From Gaiellasilicea sp963745775 (GTDB lineage Bacteria; Actinomycetota; Thermoleophilia; Gaiellales; Gaiellaceae), in assembly GCA_963745775.1 (NCBI GenBank), contig CAVUYY010000013.1, forward strand, positions 1-64,000: a stretch of DNA of 64,000 nt, read 5' to 3'. This document shows, in pieces, positions 8,159 through 17,066 of the stretch. The notes below the pieces were generated by a model, which saw only the letters and a program-made list of their open reading frames with translations, was not told the origin of the DNA and made no database searches. The position numbers and the translations under genes are program-made. Every line of letters starts with the position of its first letter. The first letter of the stretch is position 1.

Positions 8159-9465
8159 CCGAGCGAAACCGCGAGCTGCTCACCCTGGTCGCGGTCGGCC
8201 TGATCACTGCGATCGGCTTCGCGAGCGTCTACATCGCCCGCTCCGAGGTCGTCTCGACGGCCTCGCTGACCTACGCGGGGATCTTCCTCGGCCTCTATCT
8301 CGCCTCGCACCTCGTGGCGCGGGCGACGGTGCCGTACGCCGACCCGTACCTCTTGCCGCTCGCGGCGCTGCTGACCGCGGTCGGCGTGACCGAGATCTAC
8401 CGACTGGAGCCGGACGACGCCTTCAGGCAGGCCTTGTGGGTGATCATCGGAGTCGCGTTCTTCGCGGCCACCCTGATCCTGCTCCGCCGCGACTACCGGC
8501 GCGTCGAGATCTACAAGTACCTCTTCGGCCTCGGCTCGCTCGTGCTGCTCGCCCTGCCGGCGCTGCCCGGGATCGGCCAGACGATCAACGGCGCCCGGCT
8601 CTGGGTCAAGCTCGGGCCGCTTCAGTTCCAGCCCGGCGAGCTCGCGAAGATCCTCCTGATCGTCTTTCTCGCGGGCTACCTGCGCGACAAGCGCGAGGTG
8701 CTCGCCCAGGGTCGGTTGAAGGACTTCGGGCCGCTGCTCCTGATCTGGGGCGCCGCGATGCTCGTGCTCCTCCAGACGAACGATCTCGGGAGCGCCCTCC
8801 TCCAGTTCGGGATCTTCCTCGCCATGCTCTACATCGCCACCGGTCGCGCCTCGTTCGTGGCCGCCGGGCTCGCGCTCTTTCTGCTCGGCGCGGCCGCCGT
8901 CTACCAGGTCGTCGACCACGTCCAGCAGCGGGTGACGATCTGGCTGCAGCCGTGGACCGAGGATCCGGTCTACTGCGCCCAGACCGGCGCGCAGGCGCTG
9001 CGCCAGGACTGCGGCTCGTTCCAGCTCGTGAAGAGCCTCTACTCGATCGGAAACGGCGGCTTCGGCGGCACCGGGCTCGGCCAGGGCACGTTCACGACGA
9101 CGTCCGGCGATCCGATCATCCCCTACCTGAACACGGACTTCATCTACTCCGCGATCGCGCAGGAGCTCGGGCTCGTGGGCTCGGCCGCGCTGCTTCTCGT
9201 CTACATGCTCTTCGTCGCGCGGGGGATGCGGGTCGCTCTGCGGGCCGACGACGGCTTCTCGAAGCTGCTCGCCGCCGGGCTCACGTTCGGCTTCGCGCTG
9301 CAGACCTTCATCATCGTGGGCGGCGTGCTGCGCGTGATCCCGCTGACCGGGATCACGCTGCCGTTCGTCTCCTACGGCGGCTCGAGCGTCGTCGCCAACT
9401 TCGTCCTCCTGGCCGGGCTCCTGCTCGTCTCCAACCGGGCGAACGCCCAGCACGCGCTCCGCTAG
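8155..9465 (+). CDS. FtsW/RodA/SpoVE family peptidoglycan glycosyltransferase
   Basis: SEDS-family polytopic protein with about ten membrane spans and the family motifs GPLQFQPGELAKI, NDLGSALLQF, GGFGGTGLGQG and PLTGITLPFVSYGG. It polymerises lipid II glycan chains together with a class B PBP. The first in-frame GTG is at 8314, but codons 8155-8313 encode two more helices (LLTLVAVGLITAIGF; YAGIFLGLYLASHLV) typical of the family. The real start is therefore probably a CTG at 8155 overlapping the phosphatase stop. It is followed directly by pbpA, its expected partner. Confidence 0.92.
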   Translation: MTERNRELLTLVAVGLITAIGFASVYIARSEVVSTASLTYAGIFLGLYLASHLVARATVPYADPYLLPLAALLTAVGVTEIYRLEPDDAFRQALWVIIGVAFFAATLILLRRDYRRVEIYKYLFGLGSLVLLALPALPGIGQTINGARLWVKLGPLQFQPGELAKILLIVFLAGYLRDKREVLAQGRLKDFGPLLLIWGAAMLVLLQTNDLGSALLQFGIFLAMLYIATGRASFVAAGLALFLLGAAAVYQVVDHVQQRVTIWLQPWTEDPVYCAQTGAQALRQDCGSFQLVKSLYSIGNGGFGGTGLGQGTFTTTSGDPIIPYLNTDFIYSAIAQELGLVGSAALLLVYMLFVARGMRVALRADDGFSKLLAAGLTFGFALQTFIIVGGVLRVIPLTGITLPFVSYGGSSVVANFVLLAGLLLVSNRANAQHALR

Positions 9466-9468
9466 ACG

Positions 9469-10932
9469 ATGAACGACCAGATCCGCAAGCTCGCGCTGGT
9501 GGGGACGACGATGATCGTCGTGCTCGTCGTCGCGACCACGTACTGGCAGGCCTGGGCTGCCGGCGACCTCGCCGACCGCCAGGACAACCAGATCCAGCGC
9601 GTCGCCCAGTTCACGATCGAGCGCGGCGAGATCATCGGTAGCAAGGGACGCCCGCTGGCGAAGAACCTGGAGCGAGAGGTCGGCGGGCGCACTCTCTACT
9701 TCCGCGCCTATCCGCAGGGCGGCCTAGCGACCCACGTCGTCGGCTACTCGACCCAGTCGCGGGCGCGCGCCGGGCTCGAGCGCTCGATGAACGACTACCT
9801 GACCGGCTCGAACGCGAATCTCGGCGCCGTCCTCGACAAGCTGACCGGCTCGACGGTCACCGGGAACTCGCTGCACCTGACCCTCGACCTGAAGGCCCAG
9901 CGGGCGGCGCTCGACGCGCTCGACGGACGCTGCGGCTCGGTCGTGGCGCTCGAGGCTCGAACCGGGAAGGTGCTCGTGATGGCGAACATCCCGACCTACA
10001 ACCCCAACCTGATCGAGGACGACTTCGAGGAGATCGCCTCGATCCAGGCCCCCTGTCGGCCCGTCGCGCCCCTGATCAACCGCGCCACGAACGGCCTGTA
10101 CGCGCCCGGCTCGACGTTCAAGGTGGTCACCGCGGCAGCCGCGATCGACTCCGGCAAGTACACCCCGACCTCGAAGTTCGTCGATCCCGGCTACTGCGAG
10201 GTCTACGGCAAGCGGGTCAACAACTACGACACGACGAGCCCCTTCGGCGAGCTGAACCTGCGGGACGCGCTCAGGTACTCGGTCAACTCGGTCTTCTGCA
10301 ACATCGGCAAGGACCTCGGCTCGAAGCGGATCGTCGAGTACGCGAAGCGCTTCGGCTTCTACTCCACCCCGCCGCTCGAGACGCCGTCGAACGAGCGCGC
10401 CCCGAGCGGCCTCTACCAGGGCGGCGAGCTCTTCGACCCCGAGCTCGACAGCGACGTCGATCCGGGCCGCTTCGCCTTCGGCCAGGAGCGGCTGCTCGTG
10501 ACCCCGCTGCAGATGGCCATGGTCGCGGGCACGATCGCGAACGACGGCATGCTGATGCGCCCGTTCGTGATCGACGAGATCCGGACTCCGAAGGGCCGAG
10601 TCCTGACGCGGACGAAGCCGGACGAGCTCGGCCGGGCCGTCGAGCCCGAGACGGCGCGCGCGGTCGGCGCGATGATGCGCGGGGCCGTCGAGTTCGGAAC
10701 CGGAACCGCGGCGAAGATCCCGGGGCTCCCCGTCTCGGGCAAGACCGGAACGGCGGAGACCGGCGTGCGCGGCCGCAACACGACCTGGTTCATCTGCTTC
10801 GCCGGACGGGGAGACCGGCAGGTCGCGGTCGCGGTCGTCGTCGAGCAGCAGGCCTCGACGGGCGGCCAGACCGCCGCGCCCATCGCCCGCGACGTCTTGC
10901 AGGCACTCTTCGACCGGACGCCGAACTCCTAG
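9469..10932 (+). CDS. pbpA: Class B penicillin-binding protein PbpA
   Basis: The 487-residue transpeptidase has an N-terminal anchor (residues 8-28) and a dimerisation domain opening with FTIERGEIIGSKG. The transpeptidase domain has all three catalytic motifs: STFK with Ser215, SVN with Ser271, and KTG at 425-427. It cross-links the glycan made by the SEDS protein encoded three bases upstream. Length and context match mycobacterial PbpA. The PknB gene follows after nine bases. Confidence 0.93.
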   Translation: MNDQIRKLALVGTTMIVVLVVATTYWQAWAAGDLADRQDNQIQRVAQFTIERGEIIGSKGRPLAKNLEREVGGRTLYFRAYPQGGLATHVVGYSTQSRARAGLERSMNDYLTGSNANLGAVLDKLTGSTVTGNSLHLTLDLKAQRAALDALDGRCGSVVALEARTGKVLVMANIPTYNPNLIEDDFEEIASIQAPCRPVAPLINRATNGLYAPGSTFKVVTAAAAIDSGKYTPTSKFVDPGYCEVYGKRVNNYDTTSPFGELNLRDALRYSVNSVFCNIGKDLGSKRIVEYAKRFGFYSTPPLETPSNERAPSGLYQGGELFDPELDSDVDPGRFAFGQERLLVTPLQMAMVAGTIANDGMLMRPFVIDEIRTPKGRVLTRTKPDELGRAVEPETARAVGAMMRGAVEFGTGTAAKIPGLPVSGKTGTAETGVRGRNTTWFICFAGRGDRQVAVAVVVEQQASTGGQTAAPIARDVLQALFDRTPNS

Positions 10933-10941
10933 GGACTCCGG

Positions 10942-12909
10942 ATGGTCGTCAGAGACCCCCTCCTCCACACGCTCTTCGACGGGCGCTACCTGATCTCCCG
11001 CAAGCTCGGCTCGGGCGGGATGGCGAACGTCTACCTCGCCGAAGACCAGGAGCTCGGGCGTCGGGTCGCGATCAAGATCCTGGACGACCGGCACGCGAGC
11101 GACGACCAGTTCGTGGAGCGCTTCCGGCGGGAGGCCCAAAACGCAGCGGGGCTCTCGCATCCGAGCATCGTCTCGATCTACGACCGCGGCGAGGCCGAGG
11201 GTACGTACTACATCGCGATGGAGTACGTCGAGGGGCGGACGCTGAAGGAGCTGATCGTCGCGCGCGGCCCCTCACCGATCGGGATCGCGATCGACTACTC
11301 GCGCCAGATCCTCTCGGCACTGCGCTTCGCGCACCGAAGCGGGATCGTCCATCGCGACATCAAGCCGCACAACGTGATCGTCGACAGCGACGGCCGAGTC
11401 AAGGTGATGGACTTCGGGATCGCGCGGGCCGGCACGAGCCAGATGACGGAGGCGGGCTCGATCATCGGGACGGCGCAGTACCTCTCGCCCGAGCAGGCTC
11501 GGGGGGCGCCCGTCGACCAGACCTCCGACCTCTACTCGACGGGGATCGTGCTCTACGAGCTCCTCACCGGCGCGGTTCCGTTCAACGGCGACACCCCGGT
11601 CGAGATCGCGATGAAGCATCTCTCGCAGACGCCGGCCACGCCGTCGACCCACCGGCCGGAGATTCCGCGCGACCTCGACTACGTGATCCTCCGCGCACTC
11701 GCGAAGGATCCGTCCGAGCGCTACCACTCGGCCGAGGAGATGAACTCCGATCTGGAGCGGATCGGCCGCGGAATCGGCGTCTCGGCCGAGACGGCAGAGG
11801 CCGCGACCACCGTGCTCTCGCGCGACGACGTCGACGCCCAGACGACGATCCGCCCTGCCCAGACGACGACCGCGTACACCCCCGGTCGTTACTACGAGTA
11901 CGACGAGACGCGGCGGCGGCGCTCGCTCTGGCCGTGGCTCCTGGCGGTGCTCGCACTCGGTCTGGCCGTCGTCGGCGGCTACTTCGGCTACCAGCAGCTC
12001 CAGGAGCAGTTCAGCGCGGCGGAGCCGGTGACGGTTCCGGACGTGGAGGGGATCATCGAGTCGCTGGCGGTCGCCCAGATCGAGGCGGAGGGGCTGCAGG
12101 CGAACGTCCGCCGCGAGGCGCGCTCGGACACGCCGATCGGGATCGTCGCCGAGCAGGATCCGGAGCCGCCGAACCGGATCGAGAAGGGCAACTTCGTCAC
12201 GATCGTCGTCTCCACCGGGAAGCCGAAGGTGCGGGTGCCCGGGGTCGTCGGGAGCCGTCGCGACGACGCCGTCGTGGCCCTGCGGGATGCAGGCCTGACG
12301 CCGCGGGTGGTGGAGATCAACTCCGAGAGGCCGGCGAACACGGTCACAGCGCAGGCGCCGAGGGCGGGAACGGTGCTCGTCGAGGGCTCGACCGTGCGGA
12401 TCAACGTCTCGATCGGGCCGAAGCCGATCGCGGTTCCGAGCGTGATCGGGGTCGCCTACGAGTCGGCCGCCTCGCAGCTGCAGGGGATCGGCTTCGGGGT
12501 CGCCCGGACAAACGTCGAGTCGGACGAGCCCGCCGGGATCGTGGTCGGCCAGGATCCCGACGCCGGCACCTCGCGCGCCAAGGGCTCGACGATCACGCTC
12601 CAGGTCTCCGAAGGGCCGACGACATCAGCGATCCCGGACGTCACGAGCCAGCAGGAGGATCAGGCGCGGAGCCAGCTCGAGGGCTCGGGCTTCCGGGTCC
12701 GCGTCGTTCCGCAGGACACCGAGGATCCGCTCTCGGACGGGAACGTGATCTCCCAGGATCCGCCCGGTGGCCAAGAGGCGAAGCCCGGCACGACCGTGAC
12801 GATCTTCGTCGGCCGCCTGCTCGAGCCCCCACCGCCGACGGACACCGTTCCGGCGGATACGGGACCGACGGACACCGTGCCGATCGATCCAGCTCCGATC
12901 GACCCGTGA
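10942..12909 (+). CDS. pknB: Ser/Thr protein kinase PknB with four PASTA domains
   Basis: Residues 14-275 form the kinase domain (LGSGGMANVY; VAIKIL; HRDIKPHN with Asp139; DFG at 157-159; activation loop TSQMTEAGSIIGT). A juxtamembrane linker rich in Thr follows, then one membrane helix at about 329-351. Four extracellular PASTA repeats then run from about 363 to 630, which sense muropeptides or lipid II in this family. The tail repeats TDTVPAD/TDTVPID. It is the sensor kinase of the cell-growth cluster. The stop overlaps the ddl start by four bases (GTGA). Confidence 0.95.
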   Translation: MVVRDPLLHTLFDGRYLISRKLGSGGMANVYLAEDQELGRRVAIKILDDRHASDDQFVERFRREAQNAAGLSHPSIVSIYDRGEAEGTYYIAMEYVEGRTLKELIVARGPSPIGIAIDYSRQILSALRFAHRSGIVHRDIKPHNVIVDSDGRVKVMDFGIARAGTSQMTEAGSIIGTAQYLSPEQARGAPVDQTSDLYSTGIVLYELLTGAVPFNGDTPVEIAMKHLSQTPATPSTHRPEIPRDLDYVILRALAKDPSERYHSAEEMNSDLERIGRGIGVSAETAEAATTVLSRDDVDAQTTIRPAQTTTAYTPGRYYEYDETRRRRSLWPWLLAVLALGLAVVGGYFGYQQLQEQFSAAEPVTVPDVEGIIESLAVAQIEAEGLQANVRREARSDTPIGIVAEQDPEPPNRIEKGNFVTIVVSTGKPKVRVPGVVGSRRDDAVVALRDAGLTPRVVEINSERPANTVTAQAPRAGTVLVEGSTVRINVSIGPKPIAVPSVIGVAYESAASQLQGIGFGVARTNVESDEPAGIVVGQDPDAGTSRAKGSTITLQVSEGPTTSAIPDVTSQQEDQARSQLEGSGFRVRVVPQDTEDPLSDGNVISQDPPGGQEAKPGTTVTIFVGRLLEPPPPTDTVPADTGPTDTVPIDPAPIDP

Positions 12910-13926
12910 GCCGACGAATCCGCGTGGCTGTGCTGGCGGGCGGCCGCTCCAGCGAGCACGAGATCTCGCTCGCGTCGGCGCGCTCCGTTCTCGGCGCCCT
13001 CGACCCAAGCCGCTACGACGTGGTCGAGATCGCGATCGGCCGAGAGGGACGCTGGGAGCTCGGAGAAAGCGTTGCTCCAACACAAAGTTCGATCGAGACG
13101 CTGCCGGTGCTCGCCGAGTCGAGCTCGCCCGCGCAGGCGCTCGGCTCGGTCGACGTCGTCCTGCCGATCCTGCACGGCCCGTTCGGCGAGGACGGCACCG
13201 TCCAGGGGCTGCTCGAGCTCGCCGGCGTTCCCTACGTCGGCGCAGGCGTCGCCGCCTCGGCGCTGTGCATGGACAAGGATCTCTTCAAGGCTGTCCTCCG
13301 CGACCGCGGGATTCCGGTGGCGCGCAACACGACTCTCCGGCTCGGCGAGTCCGGTCGAGAACCCGTTCGGCTATCCGGTCTTCGTCAAGCCGGCGCGGCT
13401 CGGCTCGTCGGTCGGGATCTCGAAGGCGCACGACGAGGCCGAGCTCGAAGCGGCCGTCGCGCTCGCGCGTCGCCACGACGAGAAGGTGCTGGTGGAGGAG
13501 TTCGTCGCCGGCACGGAGGTCGAATGCGGCGTGCTCGGAAACGTGACGCCGGCCCCGCTCGCGTCGGTCGTCGGCGAGATCGTCCCGCACGCCGAGTGGT
13601 ACGACTACGACGCGAAGTACGCCGCCGGCGGCTCGGACATCGTCGTGCCGGCTCGCATTCCCGACGCGACCGCGGCGCGCGTGCAGGAGCTGGCGATCGA
13701 GTCGTTCGTCGCGACCGAGTGCGAGGGAATGGCACGGGTCGACTTCTTCGTCCGCGAGGACGGCGAGGTGGTCGTGAACGAGCTGAACACGATTCCGGGC
13801 TTCACCGAGACGAGCGTCTACGCGCGGCTCTTCGAGGCCTCTGGGATCCCGTACGTGGAGCTCCTCGACCGGCTGATCGAGCTCGCGCTCGACCGGCACG
13901 AGCGCCGGCGCGGGCTCGAGTACTGA
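12906..13926 (+). CDS. ddl: D-alanine--D-alanine ligase, one frame break
   Basis: GTG start at 12906 with VAVLAGGRSSEHEISLASA, then PILHGPFGEDGTVQGLLEL and YVGAGVAASALCMDK. The frame shifts by one base near 13350 and continues with NPFGYPVFVKPARLGSSVG, KVLVEEFVAGTEVECGV and VNELNTIPGFTETS, the ATP-grasp core and catalytic end of Ddl. The enzyme makes the D-Ala-D-Ala dipeptide for lipid II, fitting its place after pbpA and pknB. The loop after RWELGE carries a copy of the dispersed hairpin element. Confidence 0.9.
13062..13088 (-). repeat. Dispersed 27-bp hairpin element, copy 2
   Basis: Read on the minus strand this is ACTTTGTGTTGGAGCAACGC followed by TTTCTCC, closely matching copies 1 and 3. 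On the plus strand it encodes ESVAPTQS in the N-terminal domain of Ddl, using low-GC codons (GTT GCT CCA ACA CAA AGT) unlike the surrounding gene. Confidence 0.7.
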
Positions 13927-15352
13927 CGCGCCGAACGCTCGCGACCCTCGTCGGGGAGAGCGTGCAGGACGTAGGCGTTGAGGAGGTCGTCCTTGCCTTT
14001 GAGCCGCAGCCCGGTTCGGGCTTCGACAAGCGCGCCGTTCGGCAGCTCGTCGTAGGTCTTCGCGCCGATCAGGACGCCACCGGGAGGAGCGAGGCTCTCG
14101 AGCCGGGAGCCGGTGTTGATCGTGTCGCCGAGCAGGGTGTAGGCGACGTGGCCGGCTCCTCCGACCTCGCGGAGAATGGCGTCGCCGCTGTTGATGCCGA
14201 TTCGCAGCCGGGGCCAGTCCGGGATGCGACGCGACGAGCGCCTCGAGCGTCGCGCTGCAGCGCGAGCGCGGCACGCGACGCCCGCAGCGCGTGATCCGGC
14301 TGGTCGCCGCGACTGTTGAACGTCGCGACGATCCCGTCGCCGATGAACTTCTCGATCTCCCCGCCGAACCGGCGGGTGAGCAGCGGCGCGGCGGTGCCCC
14401 AGTAGGCGTTGAGCACGGTTGCCACCTCGGCCGGCGTCGACCGCTCGGAGAAGCTCGTGAAGCCGACGAGGTCGCCGAAGAGGACGCTCACCTCCTGACG
14501 CCGCTCGCGGGTCGTCGGCAGGTAGAGAGCCCGGAAGCGCTCGTCGCGCCATTCGCGACGGGCCGCGAAGCCGATGATCAGGTAGGCGAGGAGGATCAGG
14601 CCGTGCCACTCCCACCAGCTCGCGTGCCACTTGCGCTCGCCGGTGACCGCAACCCCGATCATCGCCTCGGAGAGCAGGAGGAAGCAGGCGATCACCGCGG
14701 TCGGGAGGAGCTTCGGCCCGTGCCGGAAGAGGTGCCAGTACCGGGCGGCGCTGACCGCATAGACGATCGTGCCCGACGAGCGCCAGCCCGCCGAGGACGC
14801 ATCCCGTCGCCGCCTCGCTGTTCGGCCCGCGGAGCGGCGGCAGGTTCGCGAGCGTCCAGAGGAACCAGACGGCCATGACGAGCGAGCACGGCTCGCACGG
14901 AGCGTCTCGCGATGGCGAATCAGCGAGTGGCGCGAGCTCCGGACGGACGATCGACGAACGCCGACGCAGCTGCGAAGAACGCGCTCACGAGCAGGCCCAT
15001 CGGGATCGCGATCTGGAAGCCGGCCCGGCTCTCCGCGAAGAGGACGCCCTGCGTCCCGAAGGCGTGGAGGCCCATGAAGCCGCCCGTCGCCATGAACGCC
15101 AGCGAGAGGAGCAGGACGCGGGCGTCTCCGCGCCGCTTGGCCGCCTCGCCCGCCGCGTAGCCGAGCGCGAACGCGATCCCGCCGGCGAGGCCGAAGATCA
15201 GGAAGTGCGCCTGGTGGTTGTGGAACTGGGGGTCGAGCTGCGAGCGGAAGAGCAGCGAGACGAGCCCGACCAGGGGCAGGAGGACCGCGAGCAGCCCGGC
15301 GACGACGACCGTCGCCGATCTCGCGCCGGGCTTGCTCGAGGTCGTGCTCCAT
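13818..15352 (-). CDS. Polytopic adenylate/guanylate cyclase (class III), several frame breaks
   Basis: The N-terminal half encodes many hydrophobic helices (VVVAGLLAVLLPLVGLVSLL; HFLIFGLAGGIAFALGY; FQIAIPMGLLVSAFFAA; LPTAVIACFLLLSEAMIGVA). A class III cyclase domain follows: VSVLFGDLVGFTSFSE and GEIEKFIGDGIVATF give the two metal Asp residues, then RIGINSGDAI and LLGDTINTGSRLE. At least four one-base shifts separate these pieces: second codon, near 14920, near 14780 and near 14250. The ATG at 15352 lies one base after the methyltransferase stop. The frame stays open to 13818, overlapping ddl convergently; the true end may be near 13930. It should make cAMP or cGMP at the membrane. Confidence 0.78.
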
Positions 15353-15353
15353 C

Positions 15354-16183
15354 TCAGCGGGTGACCGCAATGGACTCGGTGTAGGTCGCAGGAATCGCGA
15401 TCGCGTCGCCTCCGAGCCGGTCCGACCGGCGCGCGAGGTCGACGAGGTCGCGCTCGAGCGCCTCCTGCGCCGCGCCCTCGAGGGCCGCGAACGCCTTCAG
15501 GGTCGGGCCGTACCACTCGCGGAAGAAGGCGACGAAGTCCTCCGCCGACGGGAACCGCCAGGTGTAGGTCCGCTCCGTGACCTCGAGCGAGGCGATCCCG
15601 TCGCCGAAGAGCTCGCGGAGATGGGCCTCCGTGCCCCAGAGCATCGGCGAGGCCACACCTGCCGGCGGCGGCACGTGGGCGGCGGTCGTGCGGAAGAGGT
15701 CGCCGATGAAGCCCTGTCGGCGTCCAGCTGACGAGGGCGATCGTGCCGCCCGGACGGCAGACGCGGAGGAGCTCCGCGGCCGCCTTCGTCGTGATCGGGC
15801 GCGAACATCGAGCCGAAGACGGAGGTGACGGCATCGAAGGACGCGTCCGGGAACGGCAGTGCCTCGGCGTCGCCCTCGACGAGCTCGACCTCGAGCCCCT
15901 CGGCGGCCGCCCGCTCGCGGCCCTTCTCGAGCAGGGCCGGCACGTAGTCGACGCCGACGGCCGTGCAGCCGAGCCGGGCGGCCGCGATCGCCGCGTTGCC
16001 GCTGCCGGTGGCGACGTCGAGGACGCGCCAGCCGGCGTGCAGGTCGGCGGCGTCGCAGAGCTGCTCGGCGACGATCTGGATCTTCGTCGCGACGACGGCG
16101 AAGTCGCCGCTCGACCAGGCCTGCTGCTGCCGCTGCTTGATCGCCCCGAGGTCTGGGGCCGGTGCTTCGGTGATGCTTGTCAT
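15354..16183 (-). CDS. UbiE/MenG-type SAM-dependent methyltransferase, two frame breaks
   Basis: Starts MTSITEAPAPDLGAIKQRQQ. SAM-binding motif I is VLDVATGSGNAAIAAARLG, and the acidic loop is VEGDAEALPFPDASFD. The sequence then changes frame near 15800 (LLRVCRPGGTIALVSWTP) and again near 15725 (GFIGDLFRTTAAHVPPP, and on to IPATYTESIAVTR). Substrate is unknown; the ELLRVCRPGG pattern is shared by quinone and small-molecule methyltransferases. It is immediately upstream of the cyclase gene on the same strand. Confidence 0.8.
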
Positions 16184-16222
16184 GTCGGTCTCCTTTCGTC
16201 GTTGGGTTCCGGCCGGCGTCGA

Positions 16223-16781
16223 TCACGCGGACGCCTTCCAGAAGGTGTAGTCAGCGGTGTAGGGGACTTCCTCGACCGTCCCGACCGTGTCTGCGTTGCA
16301 GCTCGCGGGAGCAGGGGCGAGGCCGCCGGTCGTCGCGATCCGCTGGATGTACGTGGTGCCTGCGAGGCGATCACCGTCGGGCCCGATGCTCCCCGAGGCG
16401 GACGAGACGAAGCCACGGGATCGCCGCCGGGTCGACGGTCACGCGACCGTCGAGGGCTGCCGACGACCTTGCTGCCGTCCTTGGCCTGCCAGCGCGGGCC
16501 GCCGAAGTGGGTGGTGAGCAGCTTGCCGTTGTCGCCGAAGAGCTCGGCGCGCGGCGCCGACGAACGTCCCACTTGTAGCCGTCCCCGACGGCATCGCAGC
16601 TGATGGATCTGGACGCCGACGGCGTGGCCGACCAGGAAGAGCTTGTGGCCCGCGGGAACCGCGATGTCGATCGGGACCACGCGGGCTCCGCCGGCCCGGC
16701 AGCGGCCACCTGGGCCAGCGGCCAGGCTGCGACGGCGAGCGCCGTCGCGAGCAGGCGGTTGAATCGGATCGAGCGCTTCAT
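16223..16781 (-). CDS. DUF3455 secreted protein, several frame breaks
   Basis: Signal peptide MKRSIRFNRLLATALAVAAW is followed, across several frames, by the DUF3455 landmarks: VPAGHKLFLVGHAVGVQI, SCDAVGDGYKW, APRAELFGDNGKLLTTHFGG, GPRWQAKDGSKVVGS, and the C-terminal YTADYTFWKASA. At least three to four single-base shifts are needed in 560 bases. DUF3455 proteins are exported and of unknown function. It lies one base downstream of the small gene that ends at 16783. Confidence 0.72.
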
Positions 16782-16782
16782 C

Positions 16783-17064
16783 TCAGCTACCTCCAGTTGG
16801 GTCGTGCACGGTCGAGGCGGTCTCGGCGAGGTGGTCGAACGAGATCCCCGCGCGGAGCGCGGCGTCGCGAACGGCCTCGATCGAGTCGGCCTCGAACAGG
16901 AACAGGCAGGTCTCGTCGGCAGGCACGAAGATCGACCGCACGAAGCGAACCGGGATGCCGGCGGTAGTCAGCTCGACGGCGGCGTGTTGCGCACGCTGGG
17001 CGGTGCTCGCAACCGCGGTGGGATCTGTGCCTGAGACGTACAGCTCAACGAGGAACTCGGTCAT
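16783..17064 (-). CDS. Small ferredoxin-like fold protein (DUF4242/SCO4226-like)
   Basis: The 93-residue protein (MTEFLVELYVSG; VRFVRSIFVPADETCLFLFE; AGISFDHLAE) has the beta-alpha-beta pattern of the DUF4242 or SCO4226 group, some of which bind nickel. No histidine-rich site is obvious here, so metal binding is only a possibility. A TACCGT hexamer at 17077-17072 lies seven bases before the ATG, so it probably has its own leaderless promoter. Confidence 0.6.
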   Translation of the reverse strand: MTEFLVELYVSGTDPTAVASTAQRAQHAAVELTTAGIPVRFVRSIFVPADETCLFLFEADSIEAVRDAALRAGISFDHLAETASTVHDPTGGS

Positions 17065-17066
17065 GG

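Noticed and set aside
12830..12905. Short tandem GACACCGT-type repeats near the pknB end
   Set aside because: They encode the Thr/Asp/Pro-rich tail common after PASTA domains, a low-complexity feature rather than a mobile repeat.
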